From positions 1,560,501 through 1,624,500 of the forward strand of contig NZ_CP073747.1 in the NCBI RefSeq assembly GCF_024398015.1: a DNA stretch of 64,000 bases. Reading direction: 5' to 3'. This stretch comes from Kordiimonas sp. SCSIO 12610. Lineage in GTDB: Bacteria; Pseudomonadota; Alphaproteobacteria; Sphingomonadales; Kordiimonadaceae. Positions 1 through 7,739 of this stretch are shown piece after piece. The notes beneath the pieces are model-generated. The model was not told where the DNA came from. It saw only the letters and a list, made by a program, of their open reading frames with translations, and did no database searches. A program made the position numbers and the translations under genes. Each line of letters opens with the position of its first letter. Positions within the stretch are counted from its first letter, which is position 1.

Positions 1-97
1 GAACGTGCATTACTCATGGTCGCAAATGATAGAATGAATAATTCCAGTTAAGTTGTCTAATTTGCGGAACTCGGCGTATTTATGCTATTAAACCTAA

Positions 98-1438
98 ATG
101 CAGGAAATTATAGATACTTTCAACGTACCTAATCATCTGGAAACGATTGGTAATGTGCGTTACCGATCGCTTTATCAGGTTACAAATCTGGCTGTTCATT
201 CCTTCGGTTCTGTTGGCAACACACTCGCTTCATTGATGCAGGCTATGGGGCTAATCGGTAACTCACCTCGAGCCATTGTTGATCAAAGACTGGCTTCTTT
301 ATGGTTTGGTGTTTCTATCCGGCCGATTGATTGGGAAATGCCACCGATATGGGATGCTATTGCAGGTGACTATGAAACCAAAGATGGCTGGATAAAACTG
401 CATACCAATTTGGCACATCACCGGAAAGCGGCTTGTAAGGTCCTTGGATGCGAGGCCAGCAGGAAAGCAGTGGCTGCCGCCGTAAGGGAACGAAATGGTG
501 ACGGCCTTGAGCAAGCGATCGTGGATGCTGGTGGTGTCGCGGCTGTAATGCGCACAGAAGACGAGTGGGCAGGGCATCCACATGGGAAAACTGTGGCTTC
601 TGAGCCTTTGGTTCACTGGTGTGATGTAAAACATCGGAAACTACGAGAATGGCAACCGAAACTGGCGCGACCCTTGAACGGATTAAGAGTACTCGATTTA
701 ACGCGGGTGCTTGCGGGGCCAGTGGCAACGCGCACACTGGCGGCCTTCGGAGCGGATGTCCTGCGGATTGATCCACCGGCTTGGCAGGAGGACAATGTGG
801 TTCCTGATATTACGCTTGGGAAACGATGTGCTCGTTTGGATCTGAAAACAAATGAAGGTAAGGAAAGGTTCGAGCGTTTGTTATCAAAAGCTGATGTTCT
901 GGTACATGGCTACCGGAATGGCGCGCTTGACGGACTTGGGCTGGATAGCGAATATCGTTTGAAAATAGCACCCAACCTCATCGAAGTATCGCTGAACGCC
1001 TATGGTTGGGAAGGTCCATGGAAAAATAGGCGTGGGTTCGATAGCCTCGTGCAAATGAGTGCAGGGATTGCGAGTTCTGGAATGATTTGGGCACAGGCTG
1101 ATAAGCCCACACCACTGCCGGTGCAGGCGCTCGATCACGCAACAGGCTATCTGATGGCTGCATCGGTGATCAAAGCCCTTGATAACCATATGCGCGGCAA
1201 GCCATCTTCGAATGCGAAACTATCGCTCGCGCGGACAGCTGAGCTGTTGAAAAGGTTCCTTCAGGCTGAGGACTGCAATTATATCGACGGTACTTGTGAT
1301 GACGATTTTTCGAATAAGGTTGAGCATAACAGTTGGGGAAATACTCGTCGTTTAAAAGCGCCTTTAGTGATTGGTGATACGAGAATGAGGTGGAACTCGC
1401 CAGCATGTGCGCTCGGCAGTCATGAAGCGCAATGGTAG
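98..1438 (+). CDS. CaiB/BaiF (family III) CoA-transferase
   Basis: Family III CoA-transferases move CoA between an acyl-CoA and a free acid through an aspartyl-CoA intermediate. The diagnostic block GLRVLDLTRVLAGP lies at residues 195-208, and a second conserved block, NRRGFDSLVQMSAG, at about 310-323. Asp315 in that block fits the catalytic Asp position by family resemblance. The protein is 446 aa, but the usual N-terminal motif is preceded by nearly 200 residues, as if a degenerate C-terminal lobe had been placed in front. This longer architecture occurs in some family members of unassigned substrate. The last 75 residues are polar and do not resemble the core. No operon partner is visible: the next gene starts almost 200 bases later. 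The family is clear; the substrate cannot be told. Confidence 0.85.
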   Translation: MQEIIDTFNVPNHLETIGNVRYRSLYQVTNLAVHSFGSVGNTLASLMQAMGLIGNSPRAIVDQRLASLWFGVSIRPIDWEMPPIWDAIAGDYETKDGWIKLHTNLAHHRKAACKVLGCEASRKAVAAAVRERNGDGLEQAIVDAGGVAAVMRTEDEWAGHPHGKTVASEPLVHWCDVKHRKLREWQPKLARPLNGLRVLDLTRVLAGPVATRTLAAFGADVLRIDPPAWQEDNVVPDITLGKRCARLDLKTNEGKERFERLLSKADVLVHGYRNGALDGLGLDSEYRLKIAPNLIEVSLNAYGWEGPWKNRRGFDSLVQMSAGIASSGMIWAQADKPTPLPVQALDHATGYLMAASVIKALDNHMRGKPSSNAKLSLARTAELLKRFLQAEDCNYIDGTCDDDFSNKVEHNSWGNTRRLKAPLVIGDTRMRWNSPACALGSHEAQW

Positions 1439-1631
1439 TGGATAGTCTGTAAAGCTCTATTTGACAGGCCGCGCAAAATCAATATAGTGCGCCGAGGTTC
1501 TGGGCACCTGCCGCTCGCAAGCATATGCTTTGGTGAAGCCCGGGTTTTTCATCTTATCCTTTGATTTGATACAGGAAGATGGCAACGCGAGCACCATTCA
1601 TAACTCTGTATATAAATATATTGGACATAAG

Positions 1632-2081
1632 ATGAATGGATCTGAAATTTCCATACCAACGATCGTCGGCCTTAAAAAACGCGCGAAGCTAAAGCGCAAA
1701 CGCATGGGGCTAAGCGGCGCAAATATCACCCATAGTGCATCCCTTGAGGCAACAGCGTTTGATTATGGCTTCAAGGACTGGAACACCCTTTCGGGTACCG
1801 TGCAGAAGCGTTTGGTTGGTTGTCCGGTCGCGGAGGGGGAGGCCGTATCCGGCACCTATAAGGGGCAGCGGTTTTCTGGCACGGTTCACCGGATTGCGGT
1901 CAAGAAATTCGCCTTTAAGGATCGTTATCACCTGACGATCAACCTTGATGAGGCAATTGATGTCGTGACGTTTGATAGCTTTTCTGCATTCAGAAAGCGG
2001 CTACAGTGCAGTGTTGATGAAACAGGCGTAACGGCCGAGTTGTTATCAAGCGGCGAACCTTTGCTTCGGCTTGATCTGTAA
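1632..2081 (+). CDS. Glyoxalase-related domain protein (small, cytoplasmic)
   Basis: A 149-aa protein if translation starts at the ATG at 1632. An in-frame TTG at 1530 would add 34 residues that look unlike protein core. The N-terminal third, with a basic Lys/Arg helix, the HSASLEATAFDYGFKDW segment and a following NTL, matches the glyoxalase-related domain (PF20066 type), in which a helix ending in G-x-x-DWNTL is typical. The remainder (about 65-149) is a beta-rich segment I do not recognise. Biochemical role unknown; the domain is often fused to VOC proteins, but no VOC metal site is visible here. Convergent with the esterase downstream. Confidence 0.6.
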   Translation: MNGSEISIPTIVGLKKRAKLKRKRMGLSGANITHSASLEATAFDYGFKDWNTLSGTVQKRLVGCPVAEGEAVSGTYKGQRFSGTVHRIAVKKFAFKDRYHLTINLDEAIDVVTFDSFSAFRKRLQCSVDETGVTAELLSSGEPLLRLDL

Positions 2082-2110
2082 CGCAAATAAAGAGCAGGCT
2101 GCTCGCGTAA

Positions 2111-3007
2111 CTAACGGGTAGCCTGTTCCTCTTTTCCATACCCCTCAAATACCCATTTCAGGCCATTATAATAACCTTGCAGGTCAATGGAATTATGATT
2201 TTCGCTCGGGAACCTCTGTAATGTGTGCGTAAGGTTCGATAGTTTTTTGGTCTTTAGGACGCGATCAAAATCCAGGGCGCTGCTTGTGTGGTTTTGATCA
2301 GGGCTACCCGCCAGCGCCATATAAAGCCGGATCGGGCTATTCCCAAGGAATGTAAGCTTTGATGCTGTGCGCTCCATCAGGCGGTTATCATACCACCAGG
2401 AGGCATCAAGCGCGATATAGCGATCAAACCTCGGCCTACCACCAAGCATATCATGCAAGGCCAATAAGCCACCGAGCGAATGCCCGGCAAGGCTATCATC
2501 ACCGTTGGTTCTAAACGTTTGCTGAATTTCGGGCATAAGCTCAAATTCGAGCATGCTAAGGTATTTGTCAGCGCCGCCCGTATCATCGAACCAGTCAGGC
2601 GCATTTTTCCCATAGTGTTCCTTAAGCAGTTTGGTTGGGGTGTAATCGCGGAAACGATTATTGCTGGGAAGCGCCACAATGATTAACTCAGGCACATCAC
2701 TTGTGCTGTTATTCGCGCGGCTAAGTTTTTCAACTATTCCGCTGACCATATGAAACGTGTTTTTATAACCATCCAAAATATATAAAACGGGATAACGTTT
2801 GCCTTTATTTTTCGCCTTGAAATAACTGCGGGGCAGGGCAACACTGTAAATCTGTTTTTCCTTCAGAATTTTTGATGTGAAACTGTATCGGTCACCAATT
2901 TTAACTGGCCCTGCCTTTTTATGGTCTTCAGCATCTAGGGCCTGCGTTAAAAATAGTGTGCACACTATCAATAGCCGCAAAATATATAATCTCATATATA
3001 ATCCCAT
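2111..3007 (-). CDS. Exported alpha/beta-hydrolase esterase (esterase D / enterochelin esterase-like)
   Basis: A 298-aa protein with a hydrophobic signal segment at residues 5-24 and a PF00756-type esterase fold. The segment YPVLYILDGYKN is the usual oxyanion-side strand, and AGHSLGG places the nucleophile at Ser177. A late ENHNSID supplies the likely catalytic His. The family hydrolyses esters such as siderophore trilactones or S-formylglutathione; the export signal favours an envelope or extracellular ester. No siderophore genes are nearby, so the substrate is open. The start at 3007 has an AGGA ribosome-binding site 7 nt upstream. A second in-frame ATG at 2995 lies in the next unit of a 12-bp tandem repeat that spans the start region. 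Confidence 0.78.
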   Translation of the reverse strand: MGLYMRLYILRLLIVCTLFLTQALDAEDHKKAGPVKIGDRYSFTSKILKEKQIYSVALPRSYFKAKNKGKRYPVLYILDGYKNTFHMVSGIVEKLSRANNSTSDVPELIIVALPSNNRFRDYTPTKLLKEHYGKNAPDWFDDTGGADKYLSMLEFELMPEIQQTFRTNGDDSLAGHSLGGLLALHDMLGGRPRFDRYIALDASWWYDNRLMERTASKLTFLGNSPIRLYMALAGSPDQNHTSSALDFDRVLKTKKLSNLTHTLQRFPSENHNSIDLQGYYNGLKWVFEGYGKEEQATR

Positions 3008-3017
3008 ATATAATTCC
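2982..3017. repeat. Three tandem 12-bp units over the esterase start site
   Basis: Three consecutive 12-base units begin at 2982, 2994 and 3006, each ATATATAAT followed by CTC, CCC or TCC. Read on the minus strand, each unit carries a purine-rich GGAA/GGGA/GAGA followed by ATTATATAT. The first two therefore each supply a ribosome-binding-like sequence plus an ATG (3007 and 2995). The repeat spans the translation start and first codons of the esterase. Confidence 0.8.
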
Positions 3018-3131
3018 TGGTCGATCTGGCCAAATTCATACTGGTTTCATAAAAAGCATCTTGGTTTCGAAGTATGCATGTTTTATCGTCAATTTGCGAG
3101 AAAATGATCATAAGCACATTGAGGGAAAATT

Positions 3132-3797
3132 ATGTCATTGAATGATTGGGTGGGGGCACCGCCGCCAAACCTGCCGGAAATTAGCGGGAACTATGTAACC
3201 CTTAGACCCTATGATGCAGCACGGGATACGGATGCCCTTTATGAGGCAATCTGCGGGGCTGATGATCAGGATTTATGGACATATATTCCGTTTCATATGC
3301 CGGATAGCGCTTCAACGCTCTCTGGTGCGCTAATGAGTGCAGGGAAAGAGCGCGGCTGGCAAAGCCATAGTATTTATGCGTGTGGCAATTCTAAGCCACT
3401 TGGTATGGCAAGTTATATGCGTATCCGGCCAGAGCATGGCTCTGCTGAGGTGGGGTGTATTGTGTTCTCCAAGGCCTTGCAGCGAACCCATATGGCAACC
3501 GAGGCAATTTACCTGATGATCAAACATGCCTTCGATGATTTGGGCTACCGGCGGTTTGAATGGAAATGCGACAATGATAACGAAGCCTCCAAACGGGCGG
3601 CAAAACGGTTCGGTTTTACGTTTGAAGGGATATTTAGAAACGATCTGGTCGTGAAGGGGCGAAACCGTGATACGGCATGGTTTTCAATCATTGATAGAGA
3701 ATGGCCAATAATAAAGGCGGGGTTTGAACGGTGGTTGGATTTGAATAATTTTGATGAAAAAGGCACACAAAAGCAGCGACTTAGATTTGATCCTTAA
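3132..3797 (+). CDS. GNAT family N-acetyltransferase (RimJ/RimL-like)
   Basis: A 221-aa protein with the Acetyltransf_3 pattern: beta-strand YVTLRPYDAARD near the N-terminus, then AEVGCIVFSKALQRTHMATEA, where the acetyl-CoA pyrophosphate loop is expected, and a C-terminal SKRAAKRFGFTFEG helix-strand typical of RimJ/RimL proteins. The family acetylates protein N-termini or small amines using acetyl-CoA. It resembles the common 'GNAT, aminoglycoside/polyamine-like' conserved proteins, but the acceptor cannot be inferred. The start has a GAGGGAAAA ribosome-binding site. The gene stands alone between the divergent esterase and an exported protein. Confidence 0.82.
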   Translation: MSLNDWVGAPPPNLPEISGNYVTLRPYDAARDTDALYEAICGADDQDLWTYIPFHMPDSASTLSGALMSAGKERGWQSHSIYACGNSKPLGMASYMRIRPEHGSAEVGCIVFSKALQRTHMATEAIYLMIKHAFDDLGYRRFEWKCDNDNEASKRAAKRFGFTFEGIFRNDLVVKGRNRDTAWFSIIDREWPIIKAGFERWLDLNNFDEKGTQKQRLRFDP

Positions 3798-3907
3798 AGC
3801 ACTGGGTTCCGTAAAAATTAGGATGCGGTTGGTTACGTTCATCCTAGTGCCTCATTTTTGCCACCAGCCATATATAGGGTATAGTTGAAGTATGGAGGTC
3901 AACGCCC

Positions 3908-4558
3908 ATGATATCAAAAATATTAGCCGTCACTCTATTGTCTGCGGGCCTGAGCACGTCGGTGTATGCGACTGCGAGCCCACAAGAGAGCCAGCAAGAG
4001 AACCCAGAGAAAACAGAGAATGTAGAGCAGTCGGAAAAAGCTGATAGCGTAGCCGCAACATCAGAAACTGCTTGTGATAGCCTCTATTGCACGGAAAAAG
4101 CCCGTGCGAAGGATGACAGCGTTAGCGAAGCCGCAAAGCTTTTTCGCGGATCCTCAAAATCCTATACATTCTATCACCCCCTAACACCAACAGGAACCGC
4201 CTCTGGCCTACCGTGTGAAGGGAAGGGTTGCACGCTTACGACACCAAACGGATCAGGTGCCTATAAGTTCCGTGAGCATGATACCATTTTAAATACCGTC
4301 CTTGGCGGTACGGTGGGTGCGCTTGCTGGCAATCAGGCGTTTGGTGATGCGGGTGCAATCGGCTTTGGGATTACGGGCGCCATCTGGGGCAATAAGCAAT
4401 CAACTGACTATAAGCCCGCGAAATATGAGCGCTGGGAAAAGCAAATTCAGGCGCGTGAGGATGTTTTGAATAACTTCCGGGATATGGTGTTTGATCCAGC
4501 GCATCCTATTCCTGTCGATGCCCATTATCTTGGGGGTAGACGTAAAAAGAAGAAGTAG
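3908..4558 (+). CDS. Exported protein with glycine-zipper-like segment
   Basis: A 216-aa hypothetical. Residues 1-22 are a clear Sec signal peptide ending in VYA. A Glu/Gln/Lys-rich linker follows (about 23-60). Four cysteines occur in CDSLYC and CEGKGC motifs (two CxxxC-like pairs), which may form periplasmic disulfides. At about 130-160 there is a Gly/Ala-rich segment, GGTVGALAGNQAFGDAGA, resembling the glycine-zipper membrane motif of SlyB/Rick_17kDa proteins. The C-terminus is strongly basic (GGRRKKKK). A GGAGG ribosome-binding site sits 9 nt before the ATG. The function is unknown; an envelope role is inferred from the export signal and zipper. It is the first of three glycine-zipper proteins in this region. 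Confidence 0.7.
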   Translation: MISKILAVTLLSAGLSTSVYATASPQESQQENPEKTENVEQSEKADSVAATSETACDSLYCTEKARAKDDSVSEAAKLFRGSSKSYTFYHPLTPTGTASGLPCEGKGCTLTTPNGSGAYKFREHDTILNTVLGGTVGALAGNQAFGDAGAIGFGITGAIWGNKQSTDYKPAKYERWEKQIQAREDVLNNFRDMVFDPAHPIPVDAHYLGGRRKKKK

Positions 4559-4772
4559 GAATACGGGATTAGAGGCCTGATCGTCGTCTTCCCCGCAAAT
4601 TATTCGCTGCGAATACTTATATGGGAAGTTTTTGAACAGGAAGGCCCTCAGCGGGAAATTTGTTTACGCTCGCTGACTTGTGAAGAATAGTGGGTTCATG
4701 CCGTGTTCATAATAGCTTAGTCATAGTAGTATTGGATGAGTAGGCTAGGTAAAGTGTAATCAGGAGAAAACC

Positions 4773-5726
4773 ATGTTAAGACAATCATTGATGGCCTTGA
4801 CGGTTACCAGCCTAAGTAGTTTGGTTGTTATCCCGACCATAAGCGATGCCGCAATCGCAGAACCGTTCGTGTACGGTAAAAATCACGGGCAGGCCCATTT
4901 GCGTAATAAACTGCATGGCAAGCGCTACTACGGCAAAAAACACTTTAAACGAAAATTCAAACGCGGATTCCATAACCGGGGTTTCCACAATAGGGGCTTC
5001 AAGCGTGGGTTTAAACGTGGCTTCCGCCACGGTAACCGGTTTGGACGCCATCACCGGAACAATGTTTTCATCGGCTTTGGTAACGGCTTTTACGGCAATC
5101 GTTTTGGCGGCTTTGGTCCATACTATGGTGGGTTTGGCCATTTCGGTGGATTTGGTGGCTTTTATGGTCGCAACTATGGCGGTTTCTTCTATGGGGGCAA
5201 TCCGAACATTCATTTCGATAATATCTGGCACAACCGCGTAAGGAATTACCATATTGATCGCCGCTATGATTATTATCCGCCAACATCCTATTATGCGGGT
5301 GGTGCCACCTCTGGTAATCAGCTTGCGAGTACGGTGCTGGGCGGTGTGCTCGGCGGTGTTATCGGCTCTGAAATCGATGGTGGCCGTAACCGCACGGCAG
5401 GGATTTTAATTGGCTCAGCGATCGGTGCAGCCCTCGGTAACGAGGTGGGCCGCGATTTGGACGCTGCGGACCGTTATTACAACGATAGTTATTATGATAG
5501 CTATCGGGGTCAAAACACAGTGCGCGTGGTCGAACGCGAGGGTGTAACCAGCCGCGATTATGGTGGCTATAAAGGCGATCAGTCTTTCGAGGCGGATGGA
5601 AGTTACCGCGCAGAAACCGAAGACTATCAGCCCCCGCGCGAGATCAGAAAATGTATTCGCTATCAGTACCGTGGCGGTGATTATCAATGCACCAAATGGA
5701 CCCTCGAATACGCCTACGATGAGTAG
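4773..5726 (+). CDS. Exported glycine-zipper 2TM protein with Gly/His/Arg/Phe-rich repeats
   Basis: A 317-aa protein with a signal peptide (residues 1-29). A low-complexity basic tract follows at about 45-95, with repeated FKRGF and FHNRG units, and then Gly/Phe/Tyr-rich sequence to about 150. A canonical glycine-zipper 2TM domain lies at about 180-235 (VLGGVLGGVIGSEIDGG ... LIGSAIGAALGNEVG), as in Rick_17kDa/SlyB-type envelope proteins. The C-terminal tail contains RKCIRYQYRGGDYQCTKW, two cysteines likely to form a disulfide. Such proteins are usually membrane-associated and without enzymatic activity. A CAGGAG ribosome-binding site precedes the ATG. A strong perfect hairpin follows the stop. 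Confidence 0.75.
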   Translation: MLRQSLMALTVTSLSSLVVIPTISDAAIAEPFVYGKNHGQAHLRNKLHGKRYYGKKHFKRKFKRGFHNRGFHNRGFKRGFKRGFRHGNRFGRHHRNNVFIGFGNGFYGNRFGGFGPYYGGFGHFGGFGGFYGRNYGGFFYGGNPNIHFDNIWHNRVRNYHIDRRYDYYPPTSYYAGGATSGNQLASTVLGGVLGGVIGSEIDGGRNRTAGILIGSAIGAALGNEVGRDLDAADRYYNDSYYDSYRGQNTVRVVEREGVTSRDYGGYKGDQSFEADGSYRAETEDYQPPREIRKCIRYQYRGGDYQCTKWTLEYAYDE

Positions 5727-5751
5727 GGTAGTTCCTACAACAACATGAAAC

Positions 5752-5795
5752 ATGTAAGAACCCGAAGTGTTTGATTATACTTCGGGTTCTTACAT
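5752..5795. terminator. Perfect 17-bp hairpin after the glycine-zipper gene
   Basis: An inverted repeat with 17 matching bases in each arm (5752-5768 and 5779-5795) and a 10-base loop, beginning 26 bases after the stop codon at 5726. There is no long T-run on either strand, so it may act as a transcript-stabilising 3' hairpin or a weak terminator rather than a classical intrinsic terminator. Confidence 0.6.
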
Positions 5796-5946
5796 AAATG
5801 GCTTAAACTCAATTCTAACTCGAAAAATATGATAATGGAGTATTAAGGAGATATCACTTTTCTAAAAAGGAAAATACAGTAGCTTAATCAAGCTCTTGTA
5901 TGTATTATCGTTTATAAAAGAAGAAAGAATTAGATGAGAAAACCGG

Positions 5947-6159
5947 ATGAAGAATAATTGGAATTTTTATAAGTCCGATAATGCATTCACTGGGTTACAC
6001 CATTATCCTTTTTTTCTTATAATGGTGTGGTTAATGATCATTTCAATATTTTTATATTTCATTGACTATAGCACAGAGCAGATATTTATAACCGTAGTTT
6101 TTATTAATGTCGGGATTTATTTGTCAGTGAGTCTTTATAAATTGTTTGGCGGTAAGTGA
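5947..6159 (+). CDS. Small hypothetical membrane protein
   Basis: A 70-aa, strongly AT-rich gene. Residues 18-37 (FFLIMVWLMIISIFLYFIDY) and 45-62 form two hydrophobic segments separated by a short polar loop with STEQ, so a two-pass inner membrane protein is likely. No family is recognised. Base composition is lower in GC than the flanking genes, as in the next small gene, suggesting a recently acquired or poorly conserved pair. No convincing ribosome-binding site is visible (only AACCGG before the ATG), so the call is uncertain. Confidence 0.45.
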   Translation: MKNNWNFYKSDNAFTGLHHYPFFLIMVWLMIISIFLYFIDYSTEQIFITVVFINVGIYLSVSLYKLFGGK

Positions 6160-6275
6160 TAGGCACTGCTAAGCTGGGATATTTGGTATTTATTTGTAAT
6201 AAGATAGATAAACTAAGTAGTGACAATGAAATGTGCCGCTGTAATTTTGTCTTATGCTAACTGTTAGGCGGGGGT

Positions 6276-6644
6276 ATGGTTAAAAGAGAATTTCTTAAAA
6301 ATCATAAGCAAGTAAAATTTCGTGAATTTGCTGAAACACCAGAAGAAATCGAAGCAATGATAGCTGATGCTGTAAAAGCTTTAGATGAGAAAGGAACACC
6401 AAATTATCCAGACCCCATGCTACCCCCTTGGGTTCAGTTTCCTGATTATGGGATGACTAGCATGAAATGGAGAATGGGGCCTGGTGAAGATTATCGATCT
6501 GACTTCTTTGAATGGTTCGTCAGTCTGACAAAATCAAATCAGGAAATATATATCAATTCCAATCCTGAGCCTGAAGACTGGCAAGGATATTATCAGATTA
6601 TAATTGAAAGAGCATTACAACGAGAGGGCAATACTAGCCAGTAA
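6276..6644 (+). CDS. Hypothetical protein, AT-rich
   Basis: A 122-aa soluble protein with no signal peptide or membrane segment. Residues 20-45 are acidic and helix-forming (ETPEEIEAMIADAVKALDEK). The middle contains MLPPWVQFPDYGMTSMKWRMG and EDYRSDFFEWFVSL, an aromatic-rich core suggesting a compact globular fold. A GGCGGGGG run precedes the ATG. I do not recognise the family. It shares its low GC with the preceding 70-aa gene but is separated from it by more than 100 bases, so co-transcription is not assured. Confidence 0.5.
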   Translation: MVKREFLKNHKQVKFREFAETPEEIEAMIADAVKALDEKGTPNYPDPMLPPWVQFPDYGMTSMKWRMGPGEDYRSDFFEWFVSLTKSNQEIYINSNPEPEDWQGYYQIIIERALQREGNTSQ

Positions 6645-6787
6645 GGTATACTAGAGCTTAAGTTCACCCTCTTTTTTCGTCCCGGCTGGATGCTTGGGGT
6701 AGGTCCTCGATAATGAATTTGCCATTTGTTTCTCGTCAGGCGTGAACTGGTTCACAGCTTCACACACAAATTTCAGTTCCATCTACA

Positions 6788-7384
6788 TCAATTCTGTCCG
6801 CCTTGTCTTGGCTGATAAACGGTACCACCTTGTGGGGCTTGTGGTGTAACGCCCGGATTAACACTCGGATTAACACTTGGGGCAACACCTTGGCCGCGTA
6901 TATTGCTGCGCTGGATCGCGCGGGTGTCGAGCACAACACGGGTTCTATCACGCCCGAAAATAAGCTGTACTGGCGCGCCTTCCGGCAGGGGTTGTTTGTC
7001 CGCCTGTACGATAGTTACCAACGAACCGCTTTGGGTTCTGATGATATATTCAAATCCGCTTTGGCGGCTTGCGCTTTTGTCGACGCTGTTGCCTATCAAA
7101 CCACCAACGAGCGCGCCGCCGATGGCACCGATCACGCCTGTTGCACCGTCACCGATGGTTGATCCTGCGGCTCCGCCGATGCCAGCACCTGCAACGGTGC
7201 CAATTCCGCTTTCGTCGCCGCGAATTTCAACCCAGCGGTAGCTATCAATCACACCCAACTCGACCTGACGTACATGCCCAACCGCATGCGGTGCATACCG
7301 GCCTGTTGATAAATCCTGCGCGCACGCAGTCGCCATAAGCGCAAGGGGGATAAGGGCGGCATATTTTGAAACTTTAGACGGCAT
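6788..7384 (-). CDS. Glycine-zipper outer-membrane lipoprotein (SlyB/Rick_17kDa-like)
   Basis: A 198-aa protein with a lipoprotein signal: a basic start, hydrophobic PLALMATA and lipobox Cys22, then QDLSTGRYAP. Residues about 60-105 are a glycine-zipper 2TM domain (GIGTVAGAGIGGAAGSTIGDG ... GALVGGLIGNSVD, interrupted here). A beta-rich domain follows (EYIIRTQSGSLVTIVQ ... LIFGRDRTRVVLD), as in SlyB/Pcp-type lipoproteins. The C-terminus has Val-Asn-Pro repeats and PQAPQGGTVYQPRQGG, a disordered tail. The role in the family is outer-membrane integrity and association with peptidoglycan or LPS. It is transcribed divergently from the sensor kinase across a 355-base gap. Confidence 0.8.
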   Translation of the reverse strand: MPSKVSKYAALIPLALMATACAQDLSTGRYAPHAVGHVRQVELGVIDSYRWVEIRGDESGIGTVAGAGIGGAAGSTIGDGATGVIGAIGGALVGGLIGNSVDKSASRQSGFEYIIRTQSGSLVTIVQADKQPLPEGAPVQLIFGRDRTRVVLDTRAIQRSNIRGQGVAPSVNPSVNPGVTPQAPQGGTVYQPRQGGQN

Positions 7385-7739
7385 GGCGCATTCCTTCGAT
7401 ACAGTTCGTTATTGGTCTTTTACCTGTCTGTGGCCATTGGTTTGCTTGAACCCAGTTGGCGATCACATGATCAGGCCTGTTCACACTAATAAGCGATGAA
7501 CATTCCCCATACTTTTTACGTATTCTTTTACTCCCACAGAAAAAAGGCACTTTGATGGCGAAAGTAAGGAATGATTACGCGTATCTCGGTCGCTTGCACA
7601 CAGAGTGGGGCGTACATATTTTGCTTGGGAAGGTGGCAGTTTCGATTACCTTCAAAGCAGTCTTATGCGGCTTGTCATCTATTCTTAATAAATCCGTTCA
7701 TAATGTTCTATGTTTGTAATCATGTAGTCATTCGATTCT
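7385..7739. other. Intergenic region between lipoprotein and sensor kinase genes
   Basis: 355 bases between divergent genes, which must hold both promoters; I could not fix -35/-10 boxes with confidence. A short inverted repeat, GATCA-CA-TGATC, lies at 7461-7472. A 54-codon open frame (ATG at 7555, stop at 7717-7719) is preceded by AAAAAAGG 7 nt upstream and could encode a small peptide ahead of the kinase gene; its composition gives no support beyond the ribosome-binding site. Confidence 0.35.

Noticed and set aside
4812-5252. 146-codon - strand frame opposite the Gly/His-rich protein
   Set aside because: Valine/threonine/alanine-rich reading arises from repeats of the real gene on the other strand.
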